Shown: positions 1 through 8,209 of the stretch, piece after piece
Position numbering within the stretch: the first letter of the stretch is position 1
Layout of the letters: the number at the start of each line of letters is the position of its first letter
Assembly (NCBI GenBank): GCA_002350625.1
Contig: DEFE01000036.1
Span: 1 to 28,001 of the forward strand
DNA from: Lachnospiraceae bacterium UBA2860
Lineage (GTDB): Bacteria > Bacillota > Clostridia > Lachnospirales > Lachnospiraceae
Reading direction: 5' to 3'
Length of the DNA stretch: 28,001 nt
The notes under the pieces: model-generated
What the model was told of the DNA's origin: nothing
The model's input: only the letters and a program-made list of their open reading frames with translations
Databases searched by the model: none
Translations under genes and position numbers: made by a program

Positions 1-154
1 TGGAGCTGACGCTGCGCCGATATTCACCTGTATTTGCCAATATTCGCCTATATAATCTCATATGACAAGGGACATTTCCCGCCATATAATTATTATTCCG
101 CGCCCCTCCCGCAAATCCTTTTTTCATTTTTAAATAGGCACTCAAAAATAACGC
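1..154. other. AT-rich intergenic segment at left edge
   Basis: No gene is supported here. The segment is richer in A and T than its surroundings. It holds a TATAAT at 51-56 and two similar 13-base units (about 21-33 and 41-53, both TATTC-CCT-TAT). A plus-strand promoter would read antisense into gdhA and has no good -35, so the segment is more likely the upstream region of a minus-strand gene lying beyond the left edge. Confidence 0.35.
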
Positions 155-190
155 ATAAAAACAGCCGGAGCCCCGCCCCGGCTGTTCTCA
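155..190 (-). terminator. Rho-independent terminator of gdhA
   Basis: On the minus strand a 9-bp perfect stem (160-168 pairing with 178-186, AACAGCCGG/CCGGCTGTT) closes a GC-rich 9-base loop and is followed by a short T run (TTTTTATG). It lies 25 bases past the gdhA stop, as expected for its terminator. Confidence 0.8.
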
Positions 191-214
191 CGCTTTATAA
201 AACAATACAGCGAA

Positions 215-1549
215 TCAATACACGCCCTGCGCGATCATCGCAGCTGCGACCTTCTCAAAACCGGCAATATTGGCGCCCGCAACATAGTTGCCCTTCATGC
301 CGTATCTCTCGGCGGCGTCAGAGATCGTATCGGCGATGCCGTACATGATGCTCTTCAGCTTCTCGTCCACCTCTTCCGCGCTCCAGGAGAGACGCTCGGA
401 ATTCTGGGACATCTCGAGCGCAGACGTCGCGACGCCGCCCGCATTCGAAGCCTTGCCGGGAGTGAACAGAACGCCGTTGTCCTGCAGATACTTCGTGGCC
501 TCAAGCGTCGTCGGCATATTGGCGCCCTCAAACACGCCCTGGCAGCCGTTCGCCACAAGCGTCTTCGCGTCCTCGAGATCCAGCTCGTTCTGCGTCGCGC
601 ACGGGAATGCATAATCACATTTCACAGTCCAGACGCCCTTGCCTTCATGATACTCGGCATTCGGGCGCTGCGCCTTGTACTCGGTAAGTCTCGCGCGCTT
701 CACTTCCTTCACGTCGCGCAGCACGGCGACGTCGATGCCGTCCGGATCATAGATCCAGCCCGTAGAATCAGAACAGGTCACGCACTTCGCGCCAAGCTGC
801 TGCGCCTTCTCGATCGCGTATGTCGCGACGTTGCCGGCACCGGAGACCACACAGATTTTGTCCTTCAGCTCTTTGCCGTTCAGCTTCAGGATCTCCTCTG
901 TGTGATACAGAAGACCGTAGCCCGTCGCCTGCGTGCGGATCAGCGATCCGCCGAACGTCAGGCCCTTGCCCGTCAGCATGCCCTCATAGGAGCCCGTAAT
1001 GCGCTTGTACTGGCCGAAGAGATAACCGACCTCTCTGCCGCCGACGCCGATGTCGCCGGCCGGAACGTCGATATCCGCGCCGACATACTTGTAAAGCTCG
1101 GTCATAAAGGCCTGGCAGAAACGCATCACTTCCGCGTCGGACTTTCCGTGCGGGTCGAAATCGGAACCGCCCTTGCCGCCGCCGATCGGAAGCGTCGTAA
1201 GCGCATTTTTGAAAACCTGTTCAAAGCCGAGGAACTTCAGAATGCCCTGATAGACAGAGGGATGGAAACGAAGGCCGCCTTTGTACGGTCCGATCGCGTT
1301 GTTAAACTGCACGCGGTAGCCTCTCTGCACGTGAACAGCGCCCTTGTCATCCGTCCACGGGACGCGGAAGGTGATGATGCGATCCGGCTCGACCAGCCTC
1401 TCGAGAAGCGCGACTTTCCTGTACTCTTCCTCGTGTGCTTCCACGACGACGCGGAGAGACTCAAGCACTTCGGTGACAGCCTGGAGGAACTCCGGCTCAT
1501 GAGCATTCTTCTGCTGTACCGACGCGAGAACTTCATCTACATACGACAT
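215..1549 (-). CDS. gdhA: NADP-type glutamate dehydrogenase (hexameric)
   Basis: Interconverts 2-oxoglutarate plus ammonium and glutamate in the cytoplasm, linking carbon and nitrogen metabolism. The 444-residue length fits the small hexameric bacterial class. Visible motifs are the substrate-binding KGGLRFHPSV, the active-site stretch LPIGGGKGGSDFDPHGKS with the catalytic Lys region, the ADIDVPAGDIGVGGREVGYL block, and a Rossmann dinucleotide fold starting VVSGAGNVA. NADP preference is inferred from family likeness only. The frame is open up to 1585, but the ATG at 1549 (MSYVDEV) has AGGAGG eight bases upstream, while the upstream extension would overlap the promoter -10. An in-frame ATG at 1555 sits too close to the ribosome site. 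The gene is monocistronic: it has its own promoter (1586-1614) and terminator (155-190). Confidence 0.96.
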   Translation of the reverse strand: MSYVDEVLASVQQKNAHEPEFLQAVTEVLESLRVVVEAHEEEYRKVALLERLVEPDRIITFRVPWTDDKGAVHVQRGYRVQFNNAIGPYKGGLRFHPSVYQGILKFLGFEQVFKNALTTLPIGGGKGGSDFDPHGKSDAEVMRFCQAFMTELYKYVGADIDVPAGDIGVGGREVGYLFGQYKRITGSYEGMLTGKGLTFGGSLIRTQATGYGLLYHTEEILKLNGKELKDKICVVSGAGNVATYAIEKAQQLGAKCVTCSDSTGWIYDPDGIDVAVLRDVKEVKRARLTEYKAQRPNAEYHEGKGVWTVKCDYAFPCATQNELDLEDAKTLVANGCQGVFEGANMPTTLEATKYLQDNGVLFTPGKASNAGGVATSALEMSQNSERLSWSAEEVDEKLKSIMYGIADTISDAAERYGMKGNYVAGANIAGFEKVAAAMIAQGVY

Positions 1550-1585
1550 AATCATTTCCTCCTCTATAAAAAAACTTTCCGGCAA

Positions 1586-1614
1586 ATTTTATCACTCCTT
1601 TTTTTCAGATACAA
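1586..1614 (-). promoter_or_regulatory. Predicted gdhA promoter (sigma-A type)
   Basis: On the minus strand TTGTAT (1609-1614) and TAAAAT (1586-1591) are separated by exactly 17 bases. The predicted start near 1579 leaves a leader of about 30 bases to the ATG at 1549. It is a motif match only. Confidence 0.5.
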
Positions 1615-1677
1615 TCACTTTGCCGCAATAAAGCGGTCAAATATTGTTCTTTTTTTAGTACAATGCAGTTATGCAGT

Positions 1678-1706
1678 AAAAAAGAACGCCTGCAAAGCAG
1701 GCGTTC
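1678..1706 (-). terminator. Terminator of the BMP ABC importer operon
   Basis: A perfect 10-bp stem (1684-1693 with 1697-1706, GAACGCCTGC/GCAGGCGTTC) with a 3-base loop is followed on the minus strand by TTTTTT. It lies just past the last permease gene (stop at 1725) and separates that operon from the gdhA promoter. Confidence 0.9.
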
Positions 1707-1724
1707 ATACGTTTTTCGTATGGA

Positions 1725-2711
1725 TCAGCGGTCTTCCCGGAAGTACGGGAGTCCGAGCGAAGCCGGCGGCTGATTCTCCTTTTTATTGCGCATACTGGAC
1801 AGAATGAGCACGATGATCGTGACGATATACGGGAACATCTTGTAGATTTCCTTGACCGACAGATTCATGCCGCTCGGAATGTACAGATACAGAATATAGA
1901 GTCCGCCGAAAAGCATGGAGGCGAAGATGCCCACCGCCGGGCGCCAGATCGTGAAGATGACGAGCGCGATCGCAAGCCACCCTCTGTCGCCGAAAGCATC
2001 ATTGGACCAGACGCCGTTGGCGTAGTCCATGACGTAGTAGAGGCCGCCGAGACCGGCTGTCATACAGCCGAGGCACGTCGCCATATACTTATAGCGCGTG
2101 ATGTTGATGCCGGCGGCGTCCGCCGTAGCCGGGTTCTCTCCCACCGCGCGGAGGCTTAAGCCCGTGCGCGTCCGCTTCAGGACGAAGGAGGCGATGACGG
2201 CGAGAATAATGGCCACATAGGCGAGAAATCCGTAGGAGAAAAACACGGTCCCGACCCAGCCGAGCTTGTCCGCAAAAGGCAGCGCCGTCCGGAAACAATT
2301 GCTCGTGCTCGTGAGCGCGATCGACGGCACCTCGGAGCCGGTCAGCTTCATGAGCGACCCGCCGAAGAAATTGCCGAAACCGACGCCGAAAGTCGTGAGC
2401 GCAAGACCGGTCACGTTCTGGTTGGCGCGGAGCGTAACCGTCAGGAAGCAATACAGAAGCCCCATGAGGAGCGATCCGACGAGCGCAGCCGCGGTCGGAA
2501 TCAGGACACCGAGCAGCGGCACGAAGTTCGTCGCGTTCTGCTCATAGAGGAAGGCGCCGATGACGCCGCAGATGGCGCCCACGTACATGACGCCCGGAAT
2601 TCCCAGGTTGAGATTGCCGGATTTCTCCGTGATGGTCTCGCCCGTGCTTCCGAAGAGCAGCGGTATGCCCTGCGCGACAGCACGAGGAATAAAGGATACA
2701 AGATCAAACAT
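1725..2711 (-). CDS. BMP-type ABC transporter permease 2 (nucleoside/purine importer, NupQ/YufQ-like)
   Basis: Integral membrane subunit of an ABC importer with a BMP-family binding protein. The 328-residue protein has about eight to ten hydrophobic segments and the motifs typical of this permease family: GSTGETITEKSGNLNLGIPG near residue 20, the ANQNVTGLALTTFG block, and GENPATADAAGINITRYKY, which matches the coupling region that contacts the ATPase. It is the last gene of the operon, starting two bases after the stop of permease 1, with GGAGGG before its ATG. In Bacillus subtilis the equivalent NupNOPQ system imports nucleosides; the substrate here is inferred from family and gene order. 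Confidence 0.9.
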   Translation of the reverse strand: MFDLVSFIPRAVAQGIPLLFGSTGETITEKSGNLNLGIPGVMYVGAICGVIGAFLYEQNATNFVPLLGVLIPTAAALVGSLLMGLLYCFLTVTLRANQNVTGLALTTFGVGFGNFFGGSLMKLTGSEVPSIALTSTSNCFRTALPFADKLGWVGTVFFSYGFLAYVAIILAVIASFVLKRTRTGLSLRAVGENPATADAAGINITRYKYMATCLGCMTAGLGGLYYVMDYANGVWSNDAFGDRGWLAIALVIFTIWRPAVGIFASMLFGGLYILYLYIPSGMNLSVKEIYKMFPYIVTIIVLILSSMRNKKENQPPASLGLPYFREDR

Positions 2712-2713
2712 GC

Positions 2714-3817
2714 TTACGCGCCCTCCTTTCCGGTATTTTTCCTTAAGTGCAGCTTGTAGTTGATGAAGAACTCGCTGCCGATGATAAAGAACAGCACAAT
2801 GCCCATCATGATGTCGGCGTAGGACTGATTGAGTCCGAAAGCCGTGGAGATCTCTCCCGCGCCCTGCGAGAAGAACACGAGCAGGAAGCTGCTGAAGATC
2901 ATGGCGATCGGGTTGAAATTGGCGAGCCAGGCGACCATGACGGCCGTAAAGCCGCGTCCGCCCGAGATCGTCGTCGTGATCGTGTGATTCGTGCTGCCGA
3001 CGAGGAGAAGGCCCGTGAGGCCGCAGATCGCGCCGGATAAGAGAAGAGTTCTTATGATGACGCGCTCGACCTTGATGCCGACGTAGCGCGCCGTATTCGT
3101 GCTCTCGCCGACGACCGAGATCTCATACCCCTGCTTGCTCCGCTTCATGTAGACATAGACCACGAAGGTGAGCACGAGCACGATGAGAATATTGAGGAGA
3201 TATTTGAAGTTTCCGATCTGCGGGAACCAGCCGGCCTGCGTGTTCTGATTGATGATGCCGATCTTGCCGGAGCCGCGCGGAACCTCCCACACGATGATAT
3301 AGTACGCAACGAGCTGCGTCGCCACATAGTTCATCATGAGCGTAAAAAGCGTCTCATTCGTGCCCCACTTCGCCTTAAAGATGGCGGGAATCACTGCCCA
3401 GAGCGCACCGGCCGCGATCGACGTCACCGTCATGATGAGGATGAGCAGCGCGTTCGGGATCTTGTCCCCGAGAAGGATCATGGAGGCCGCGCAGGCAAGT
3501 CCGCCGATCAGCACCTGCCCCTCGCCTCCGAGGTTCCAGAAACGCATGCGGAAAGCCGGCGTCAGCGCGAGGGACACGCACAGAAGAATCGCGATTTCCT
3601 GTCCGAGTGTCCACATCTTGCGCGGCGTCCCGAAGGCGCCTTTAAGCATCGTCGCGTAGACCTCGATCGGGTTGAGGCCCGTGATAATCATCGTCACGAC
3701 CGCGCTCAGCACGAACGCGAGGATGATGGCCAGCGCGCGGATGCCCCACCTTCTGCCCAGGGAGACCTCCCTTCGCTTCGATATGTGGATGAGCGATGTG
3801 TGGTTTTTCTTATTCAT
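2714..3817 (-). CDS. BMP-type ABC transporter permease 1 (NupP/YufP-like)
   Basis: First membrane subunit of the importer, 367 residues. A basic cytoplasmic N-terminus (about residues 1-25) is followed by a first membrane helix (LAIILAFVLSAVVTMIITG). Family motifs are FRMRFWNLGGEGQVLIGGL, TLMMNYVATQLV and the coupling segment ISVVGESTNTARYVGIKVER. Its GGAGGGG ribosome site and ATG lie inside the end of the ATPase gene, with an 8-base overlap that implies translational coupling. Together with permease 2 it would form the heterodimeric channel. Substrate specificity cannot be read from the permease itself. Confidence 0.9.
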   Translation of the reverse strand: MNKKNHTSLIHISKRREVSLGRRWGIRALAIILAFVLSAVVTMIITGLNPIEVYATMLKGAFGTPRKMWTLGQEIAILLCVSLALTPAFRMRFWNLGGEGQVLIGGLACAASMILLGDKIPNALLILIMTVTSIAAGALWAVIPAIFKAKWGTNETLFTLMMNYVATQLVAYYIIVWEVPRGSGKIGIINQNTQAGWFPQIGNFKYLLNILIVLVLTFVVYVYMKRSKQGYEISVVGESTNTARYVGIKVERVIIRTLLLSGAICGLTGLLLVGSTNHTITTTISGGRGFTAVMVAWLANFNPIAMIFSSFLLVFFSQGAGEISTAFGLNQSYADIMMGIVLFFIIGSEFFINYKLHLRKNTGKEGA

Positions 3818-5354
3818 GCTCTTCCCCTCCGATCCTTGTCATAAGGAGTCCGATCTGCCGCTTATCCGCCGTTCTTCCGTCGACGATGCCGCTCACGCGC
3901 CCGCCGCATAGCACGACGATCCGGTCGCACAGCTCCACAAGCACGTCGAGGTCCTCGCCCACGTAGATGACGGAGACGCCGCGCGCCTTCTGCTCGTTGA
4001 GCAGATGATAAATCACGTAAGAGGCGTTGATGTCGAGACCGCGCACGGCATACGCCGTAAGAAGAATGGTCGGCGCCGATGCGATCTCGCGGCCGACAAG
4101 AACCTTCTGCACGTTGCCGCCGGACAGGCGCCGGACAGGCGTGGAAAGTCCGGGCGTAGCCACATCAAGATCGCTGACGACCTTCGCTGCGGTTTTTCTC
4201 GGGCCGGCCAGATTCGTAAATGGCGAGTGCCCTCCGGTGCGGTACGTGCGGAGCATCATGTTGTTCGGGAGATCCATATTTCCGATGAGGCCCATGCCCA
4301 GGCGGTCCTCCGGAACGAACGAGAGCGTCACGCCGAGGTTCCGGATGTGCACGGGATCCTCCGAAGTGATGTCCGTAGCCTTGCCGTCGTCATCGACGTA
4401 ATTGATCGAACCCGACTCCAGCTTCTGCAGCCCCGCAATCGCCTCGAGAAGCTCCTTCTGCCCGCTGCCGGAGATGCCGGCGATGCCCAGGATTTCTCCG
4501 GATCTCGCCTCAAAGGAGACATCGTCAAGCTTGAGGATCCCGTCTTCGCTTCTGACCGTGAGGCCCTTCACCTGAAGGCGCACCTTGGGATTGACCGGTT
4601 CCGGCCGATCGATATTGAGCGACACGGCATGGCCGACCATCATATTGGTCATCTCCTGCGAGTTCGTGTCCTTCGTGAAGAGTTCGCCGATGTATTCGCC
4701 CTTTCTCAGGACCGCGACGCGGTCGCTCAGCGCCTCGACCTCATGCATCTTGTGGGTGATGATGACGATGGCCTTGTTGTCGCCGCGCATGTTGCGGAGA
4801 ATCGCAAAGAGCTTATCCGTCTCCTGCGGGGTAAGTACAGCCGTCGGCTCGTCGAGAATGAGAATGTCGGCGCCGCGGTAAAGCACCTTGACGATCTCGA
4901 CCGTCTGCTTCTCGGAGACGGACATGTCGTAGATCTTCTTGTCGGGATCGATCTCAAAGCCGTAAGTATCGCAGATCTCACGGATCCGCTTTGACGCGTT
5001 TTTCAGATCGAATCTCCCCTCCTCTTTGAGGCCGAGCACGATATTCTCCGTCGCCGTCATGACGTCGACAAGCTTGAAATGCTGATGGATCATGCCGATC
5101 CCGTGCTGGAAAGCTTCGCGCGGCGACGAGATATCCGCCGCTTTTCCGTCGATATAGATTTCACCGCTGTCCGGGTAATAGATGCCGGACAGCATGTTCA
5201 TCAGCGTCGTTTTGCCGCTGCCGTTCTCGCCGAGCAGCGCAAGAATCTCGCCCCTGAAAATATCGAGATTCACCTTATTATTAGCCAGGATGGTTCCGAA
5301 GCTCTTAGTGATATTCCGCATCGAAACGGCGGCTGTTCTCTGTTCCAAACCCAT
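3810..5354 (-). CDS. BMP-type ABC transporter ATP-binding protein, two nucleotide-binding domains (NupO/YufO-like)
   Basis: Energises the importer. The 514-residue protein carries two ABC domains in tandem, as usual for this family. Domain 1 has Walker A GENGSGKT (about 42-49), a degenerate signature MSVSEKQ and Walker B ILILDEPTAVLTPQE. Domain 2 has a degenerate Walker A (GISGSGQKE) and a good signature LSGGNVQKV, but its Walker B region reads LLTAYAVRGLD, without the Asp-Glu pair and with Val where related proteins have PTRGLD. The start is uncertain: the ATG at 5354 is only a base or two from AAGGAG, whereas the in-frame TTG at 5348 has a 7-base spacing. The gene follows the binding protein after a 95-base gap with a hairpin and overlaps permease 1. 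Confidence 0.92.
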   Translation of the reverse strand: MGLEQRTAAVSMRNITKSFGTILANNKVNLDIFRGEILALLGENGSGKTTLMNMLSGIYYPDSGEIYIDGKAADISSPREAFQHGIGMIHQHFKLVDVMTATENIVLGLKEEGRFDLKNASKRIREICDTYGFEIDPDKKIYDMSVSEKQTVEIVKVLYRGADILILDEPTAVLTPQETDKLFAILRNMRGDNKAIVIITHKMHEVEALSDRVAVLRKGEYIGELFTKDTNSQEMTNMMVGHAVSLNIDRPEPVNPKVRLQVKGLTVRSEDGILKLDDVSFEARSGEILGIAGISGSGQKELLEAIAGLQKLESGSINYVDDDGKATDITSEDPVHIRNLGVTLSFVPEDRLGMGLIGNMDLPNNMMLRTYRTGGHSPFTNLAGPRKTAAKVVSDLDVATPGLSTPVRRLSGGNVQKVLVGREIASAPTILLTAYAVRGLDINASYVIYHLLNEQKARGVSVIYVGEDLDVLVELCDRIVVLCGGRVSGIVDGRTADKRQIGLLMTRIGGEEHE

Positions 5355-5393
5355 TCTCCTTCAAACCGAATTCACATGCTGCAAAACAGAATT

Positions 5394-5423
5394 GAGAGAA
5401 CCCGCATAAAAGCAGGTTCTCTC
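5394..5423 (-). terminator. Intercistronic hairpin between binding protein and ATPase genes
   Basis: On the minus strand a 12-bp stem with one U-G pair (5412-5423 with 5394-5405, GAGAGAACC family) and a 6-base loop follows the binding-protein stop at 5450. The run after it (AATTCTGTTTT) is weak. It is best read as a partial terminator or mRNA 3'-end stabiliser that lets the binding protein be made in excess of the membrane subunits. Confidence 0.65.
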
Positions 5424-5449
5424 GCATTTAGTTCTTCAAGGTCTGCTTG

Positions 5450-6643
5450 TCAAAACGCCGTATCGAGCAGCGTGATGCCGTCGATCTGCAGATCAAAGTA
5501 CGGTGCAGAGCGGTACTCGGATTCATGGAAGTAGCCGTCAGAGATGACTTCCGTATCCGGTGTGTAGTCGGGGTCGGAATCGACGTCCGCCATGTAGCTG
5601 TCGAGCGTCTTGCCGTCCACTGTGAAGGCGGAAGTATCGAAGACATGGAGCTCGCCGCTCTCGAGAGCAGCCTTCACCTCTTCAATCTTCTCGGCCGTGC
5701 CTTCCGCTGCGGCATTTTCGTTGATATCCGTAAGGACGACAGACTCGGTAGCCAGTGTGCCGGTCCAGTCGGCATCGATCGACTCGCCGTTCATAGCGGC
5801 TGTGATCGCGTACACATAGTACGGCGCCCAGTCGATGCGGGAGGAGACGATGAAGGTGTTCGGGCAGGCGTCTACCGTGCTGCCGTTGTAGGAGACGTCC
5901 GGGATGCCGGCATTCTCGCAGGCTGTCGGAGCGCCCATGGAGTCAGCGTGCTGGCTCAGCAGTACGCAGCCGTCGTTGATGAGCTTTGTCGCGCCTTCCT
6001 TTTCGGCGGTCTCATCATACCAGGAACCCGTGAAGGTGACTTCCATCTCCGCAGACGGGCACATATGGCGCACGCCGAGGAAGAAGGATGTGTAGCCGGA
6101 GACCACTTCCGCGTATGTGTAAGCGCCGACATAACCGATCTTCACGGCGTCTTCCGCGATCTCGCCCTTCTCGATCATCTCGTTCAGCTTCATGCCGGCA
6201 GCGACGCCTGCAAGGAAGCGGCCTTCATAGATCGAAGCGAACGCGTTGTGGAAGTTGTCAAGGCCTTCCGTATGTGCCTTCGTTCCTGTCGAGTGGCAGA
6301 ACTGAACATCCGGGAACTCCTTGGCGGCCTCAATCATGTAGTCCTCATGACCGAAGGAGTCCGCAAAGACCATCTTGCAGCCGGCGTCAGCAAGATCCGC
6401 TGCTGCGTCGTAGCACTCCTGTCCTTCCGGGATATTCGTCTTGATCTCATAGGGAACGCCGAGCTCTTCACAGGCTTTCTTGGCGCCGTTGATGAAGTTC
6501 AGGTCATACGTAGAGTTCTCATCGTGAAGCATAATGAAACCGACTTTGAAATCGGCGGGATCAACCTCGCCGGCCATGACTGACGTCCCCGCAAAAACTG
6601 TTGCTGCAGCTGCCAGCACGGCAAGTGCTTTAAATACTTTCAT
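5450..6643 (-). CDS. BMP-family ABC transporter substrate-binding protein (nucleoside/purine type)
   Basis: Extracytoplasmic binding protein of the importer, 397 residues from the ATG at 6643, which has AGGAGGG six bases upstream; the frame stays open to 6724 but that part overlaps the promoter. A signal peptide (residues 1 to about 24: Lys at 2 and 6, then an Ala/Val-rich core ending TSVMAG) leads into a periplasmic-binding fold beginning DFKVGFIML. The protein resembles BMP/PnrA-family members, including a TGSWYDETAEKEGA block and the LLSQHADSMG block seen in purine or nucleoside binders. Unusually, there is no lipobox Cys, so lipid anchoring is not predicted. It is the first gene of a four-gene operon. 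The ligand is inferred, not shown. Confidence 0.9.
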   Translation of the reverse strand: MKVFKALAVLAAAATVFAGTSVMAGEVDPADFKVGFIMLHDENSTYDLNFINGAKKACEELGVPYEIKTNIPEGQECYDAAADLADAGCKMVFADSFGHEDYMIEAAKEFPDVQFCHSTGTKAHTEGLDNFHNAFASIYEGRFLAGVAAGMKLNEMIEKGEIAEDAVKIGYVGAYTYAEVVSGYTSFFLGVRHMCPSAEMEVTFTGSWYDETAEKEGATKLINDGCVLLSQHADSMGAPTACENAGIPDVSYNGSTVDACPNTFIVSSRIDWAPYYVYAITAAMNGESIDADWTGTLATESVVLTDINENAAAEGTAEKIEEVKAALESGELHVFDTSAFTVDGKTLDSYMADVDSDPDYTPDTEVISDGYFHESEYRSAPYFDLQIDGITLLDTAF

Positions 6644-6675
6644 GTATACCCTCCTCTTAAGCTGAGACTGAAATG

Positions 6676-6724
6676 GTATCTGTGATACGGATTGATTATA
6701 GCAAACCCAAAATCCGGATGTCAA
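6676..6724 (-). promoter_or_regulatory. Strong promoter of the BMP ABC operon with overlapping palindrome
   Basis: On the minus strand TTGACA (6719-6724) and TATAAT (6695-6700) are both full consensus, spaced 18 bases, and the -10 is preceded by TGC (extended -10). A perfect inverted repeat GTATC-ACA-GATAC (6676-6688) starts at the predicted transcription start near 6688 and may be an operator. The leader to the ATG at 6643 is about 45 bases. Confidence 0.75.
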
Positions 6725-6763
6725 CGTACCGCACGAATCCGATCCGCCTTATGTGCGCGGTCT

Positions 6764-7984
6764 TCAGATTCCCTGCCGGTAGCCCTGAAGAAATCTCTCC
6801 AGCTTGTCCATGGCCTCCTCCAGCGTCGTCAGCATCGGCAGGTAGACGATGCGGAAATGGTCCGGCTCCACCCAGTTGAAGCCTGTCCCCTGCACGATCA
6901 GCACGTGTTCCGCGCGCAGCAGGTCGTAGGCGAACTGCATGTCGTCCCGGATGCCGAACTTTGCCGTGTCGAGCTTCGGGAAGCAATAAAAAGCCGCCTT
7001 CGGCTTTACGACACTGACGCCGGGCATCGCCTCGAGGCGCGAGATCACGTAGTCTCTCTGCTTCGTGACACGTCCCTCCGGCACCACGTAGCTCTCCACG
7101 CTCTGGTTGCCCCAGAGCGCCGTCTGCACGATCGACTGCGCCGGCACATTGGAGCAGAGGCGCATCGAGGAGAGCATCTTAATTCCCTCGATGTAGTCCT
7201 CGGCGACCCGCTTGTTGCCGGACAGAATCATCCAGCCCACGCGGTAACCGGCGATCATGTGGGACTTTGAGAGACCGGAAAAGGTGACGCAGAAAAGATC
7301 CGGCGCAAGAGATGCGATGGAGGTGTGCGCAAGGCCGTCCATGAGCAGCCTGTCGTAGATCTCATCGGCAAACAGGATCAGCTGGTGCTGCCGCGCGATC
7401 TCCGCGATGCGCTCGAGCACGTCGCGCGGGTAGACGGCGCCGGTCGGATTGTTGGGGTTGATGATGACGATCGCCTTCGTCCTGTCCGTAATCTTCTTCT
7501 CGATGTCCGCAAGATCCGGCACCCAGTCGCTCTTCTCGTCGCACAGATAGTGCACGGGCTTTCCGCCGGCCAGCGTCGCGCAGGCCGTCCAGAGCGGATA
7601 GTCCGGCGCCGGAATGAGAATCTCGTCGCCGTCGTCGAGAAGCGCCGACATGCACAGATTGATGAGCTCGGAAACCCCGTTGCCCGTGTAGATATCGTCG
7701 ATGTCGACATTCGGAATCTTCCGGATCTGGGCGTACTGCATGATCGCCTTTCTCGCGGCCCAGATGCCTTTGGAATCCGAATAGCCCTGGCTCTCCCTGA
7801 GATTCCTCGCCATGTCGAAGATCACCTCCTCCGGCGCATTGAAGCCGAAGGGCGCGGGATTGCCGATGTTAAGCTTAAGGACCGTCTGTCCGGAAGCGAT
7901 CATGCGGTCTGCCTCCTCGACAACCGGTCCGCGCACGTCGTAGAGGACGTGGTCCAGTTTTGTGGATTTTGAAAAAGTACGCAT
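6764..7984 (-). CDS. Class I/II pyridoxal-phosphate aminotransferase, alanine-transaminase type (AlaA-like)
   Basis: Transfers amino groups between alanine (or a similar amino acid) and 2-oxoglutarate/pyruvate. The 406-residue length and motifs fit the fold-type I AlaA subgroup: NIGNPAPFGFNAPEEV at about 40, SDSKGIWAARKAI, the TGNGVSELINL cofactor-phosphate segment, IIINPNNPTGAVYP with the cofactor-contact Asn, FADEIYDRLL with the Asp that pairs with the ring nitrogen, and FSGLSKSHMIAGYRVGWM with the Schiff-base Lys. The ATG at 7984 has GGAGG about nine bases upstream. It is monocistronic, with its own promoter and a structured leader. Alanine specificity is a family-level inference; aspartate or another substrate is possible. 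Confidence 0.92.
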   Translation of the reverse strand: MRTFSKSTKLDHVLYDVRGPVVEEADRMIASGQTVLKLNIGNPAPFGFNAPEEVIFDMARNLRESQGYSDSKGIWAARKAIMQYAQIRKIPNVDIDDIYTGNGVSELINLCMSALLDDGDEILIPAPDYPLWTACATLAGGKPVHYLCDEKSDWVPDLADIEKKITDRTKAIVIINPNNPTGAVYPRDVLERIAEIARQHQLILFADEIYDRLLMDGLAHTSIASLAPDLFCVTFSGLSKSHMIAGYRVGWMILSGNKRVAEDYIEGIKMLSSMRLCSNVPAQSIVQTALWGNQSVESYVVPEGRVTKQRDYVISRLEAMPGVSVVKPKAAFYCFPKLDTAKFGIRDDMQFAYDLLRAEHVLIVQGTGFNWVEPDHFRIVYLPMLTTLEEAMDKLERFLQGYRQGI

Positions 7985-8009
7985 CGATGGCTTACCTCCT
8001 GCCCCTTAT

Positions 8010-8058
8010 GTCCGGAGATTGCGGCTTGTCTTCAAAAGAAAAAGAAGCAAATCCGGAC
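8010..8058 (-). promoter_or_regulatory. Stem-loop in the aminotransferase mRNA leader
   Basis: GTCCGGA (8010-8016) pairs perfectly with TCCGGAC (8052-8058), enclosing a second stem with a one-base bulge (8026-8033 with 8044-8050). On the minus-strand mRNA this would sit between the predicted start (about 8062) and the ribosome site. It resembles no riboswitch known to me, and function is not shown. Confidence 0.35.
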
Positions 8059-8068
8059 GTTAACAAGT

Positions 8069-8097
8069 ACGATAATCCACATCTTGCACCGCGTCAA
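8069..8097 (-). promoter_or_regulatory. Predicted promoter of the aminotransferase gene
   Basis: On the minus strand TTGACG (8092-8097) and TATCGT (8069-8074) are spaced 17 bases. A start near 8062 gives a leader of roughly 80 bases to the ATG at 7984. Confidence 0.5.
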
Positions 8098-8149
8098 GCC
8101 GCGATGCGGCAAAACCGCACACAAATACTCGCCCGCCGGCCGCTTTATG

Positions 8150-8158
8150 TGGTACAAT
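8150..8158 (+). promoter_or_regulatory. Extended -10 promoter of the 175-aa hypothetical gene
   Basis: TGG followed by TACAAT (8153-8158) forms an extended -10 motif. No good -35 lies 16-18 bases upstream. The start near 8165 would leave a leader of about 45 bases containing AGGAGG (8192-8197). Confidence 0.45.
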
Positions 8159-8209
8159 TGTCCCGTGAATATACAGAATATGCATTATGGGAGGAGGAAG
8201 GTATTCCCT

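Noticed and set aside
647..1807. A 386-codon plus-strand frame over gdhA and its promoter
   Set aside because: Antisense to a clear glutamate dehydrogenase; its C-terminal part only reads through the intergenic gap and terminator.
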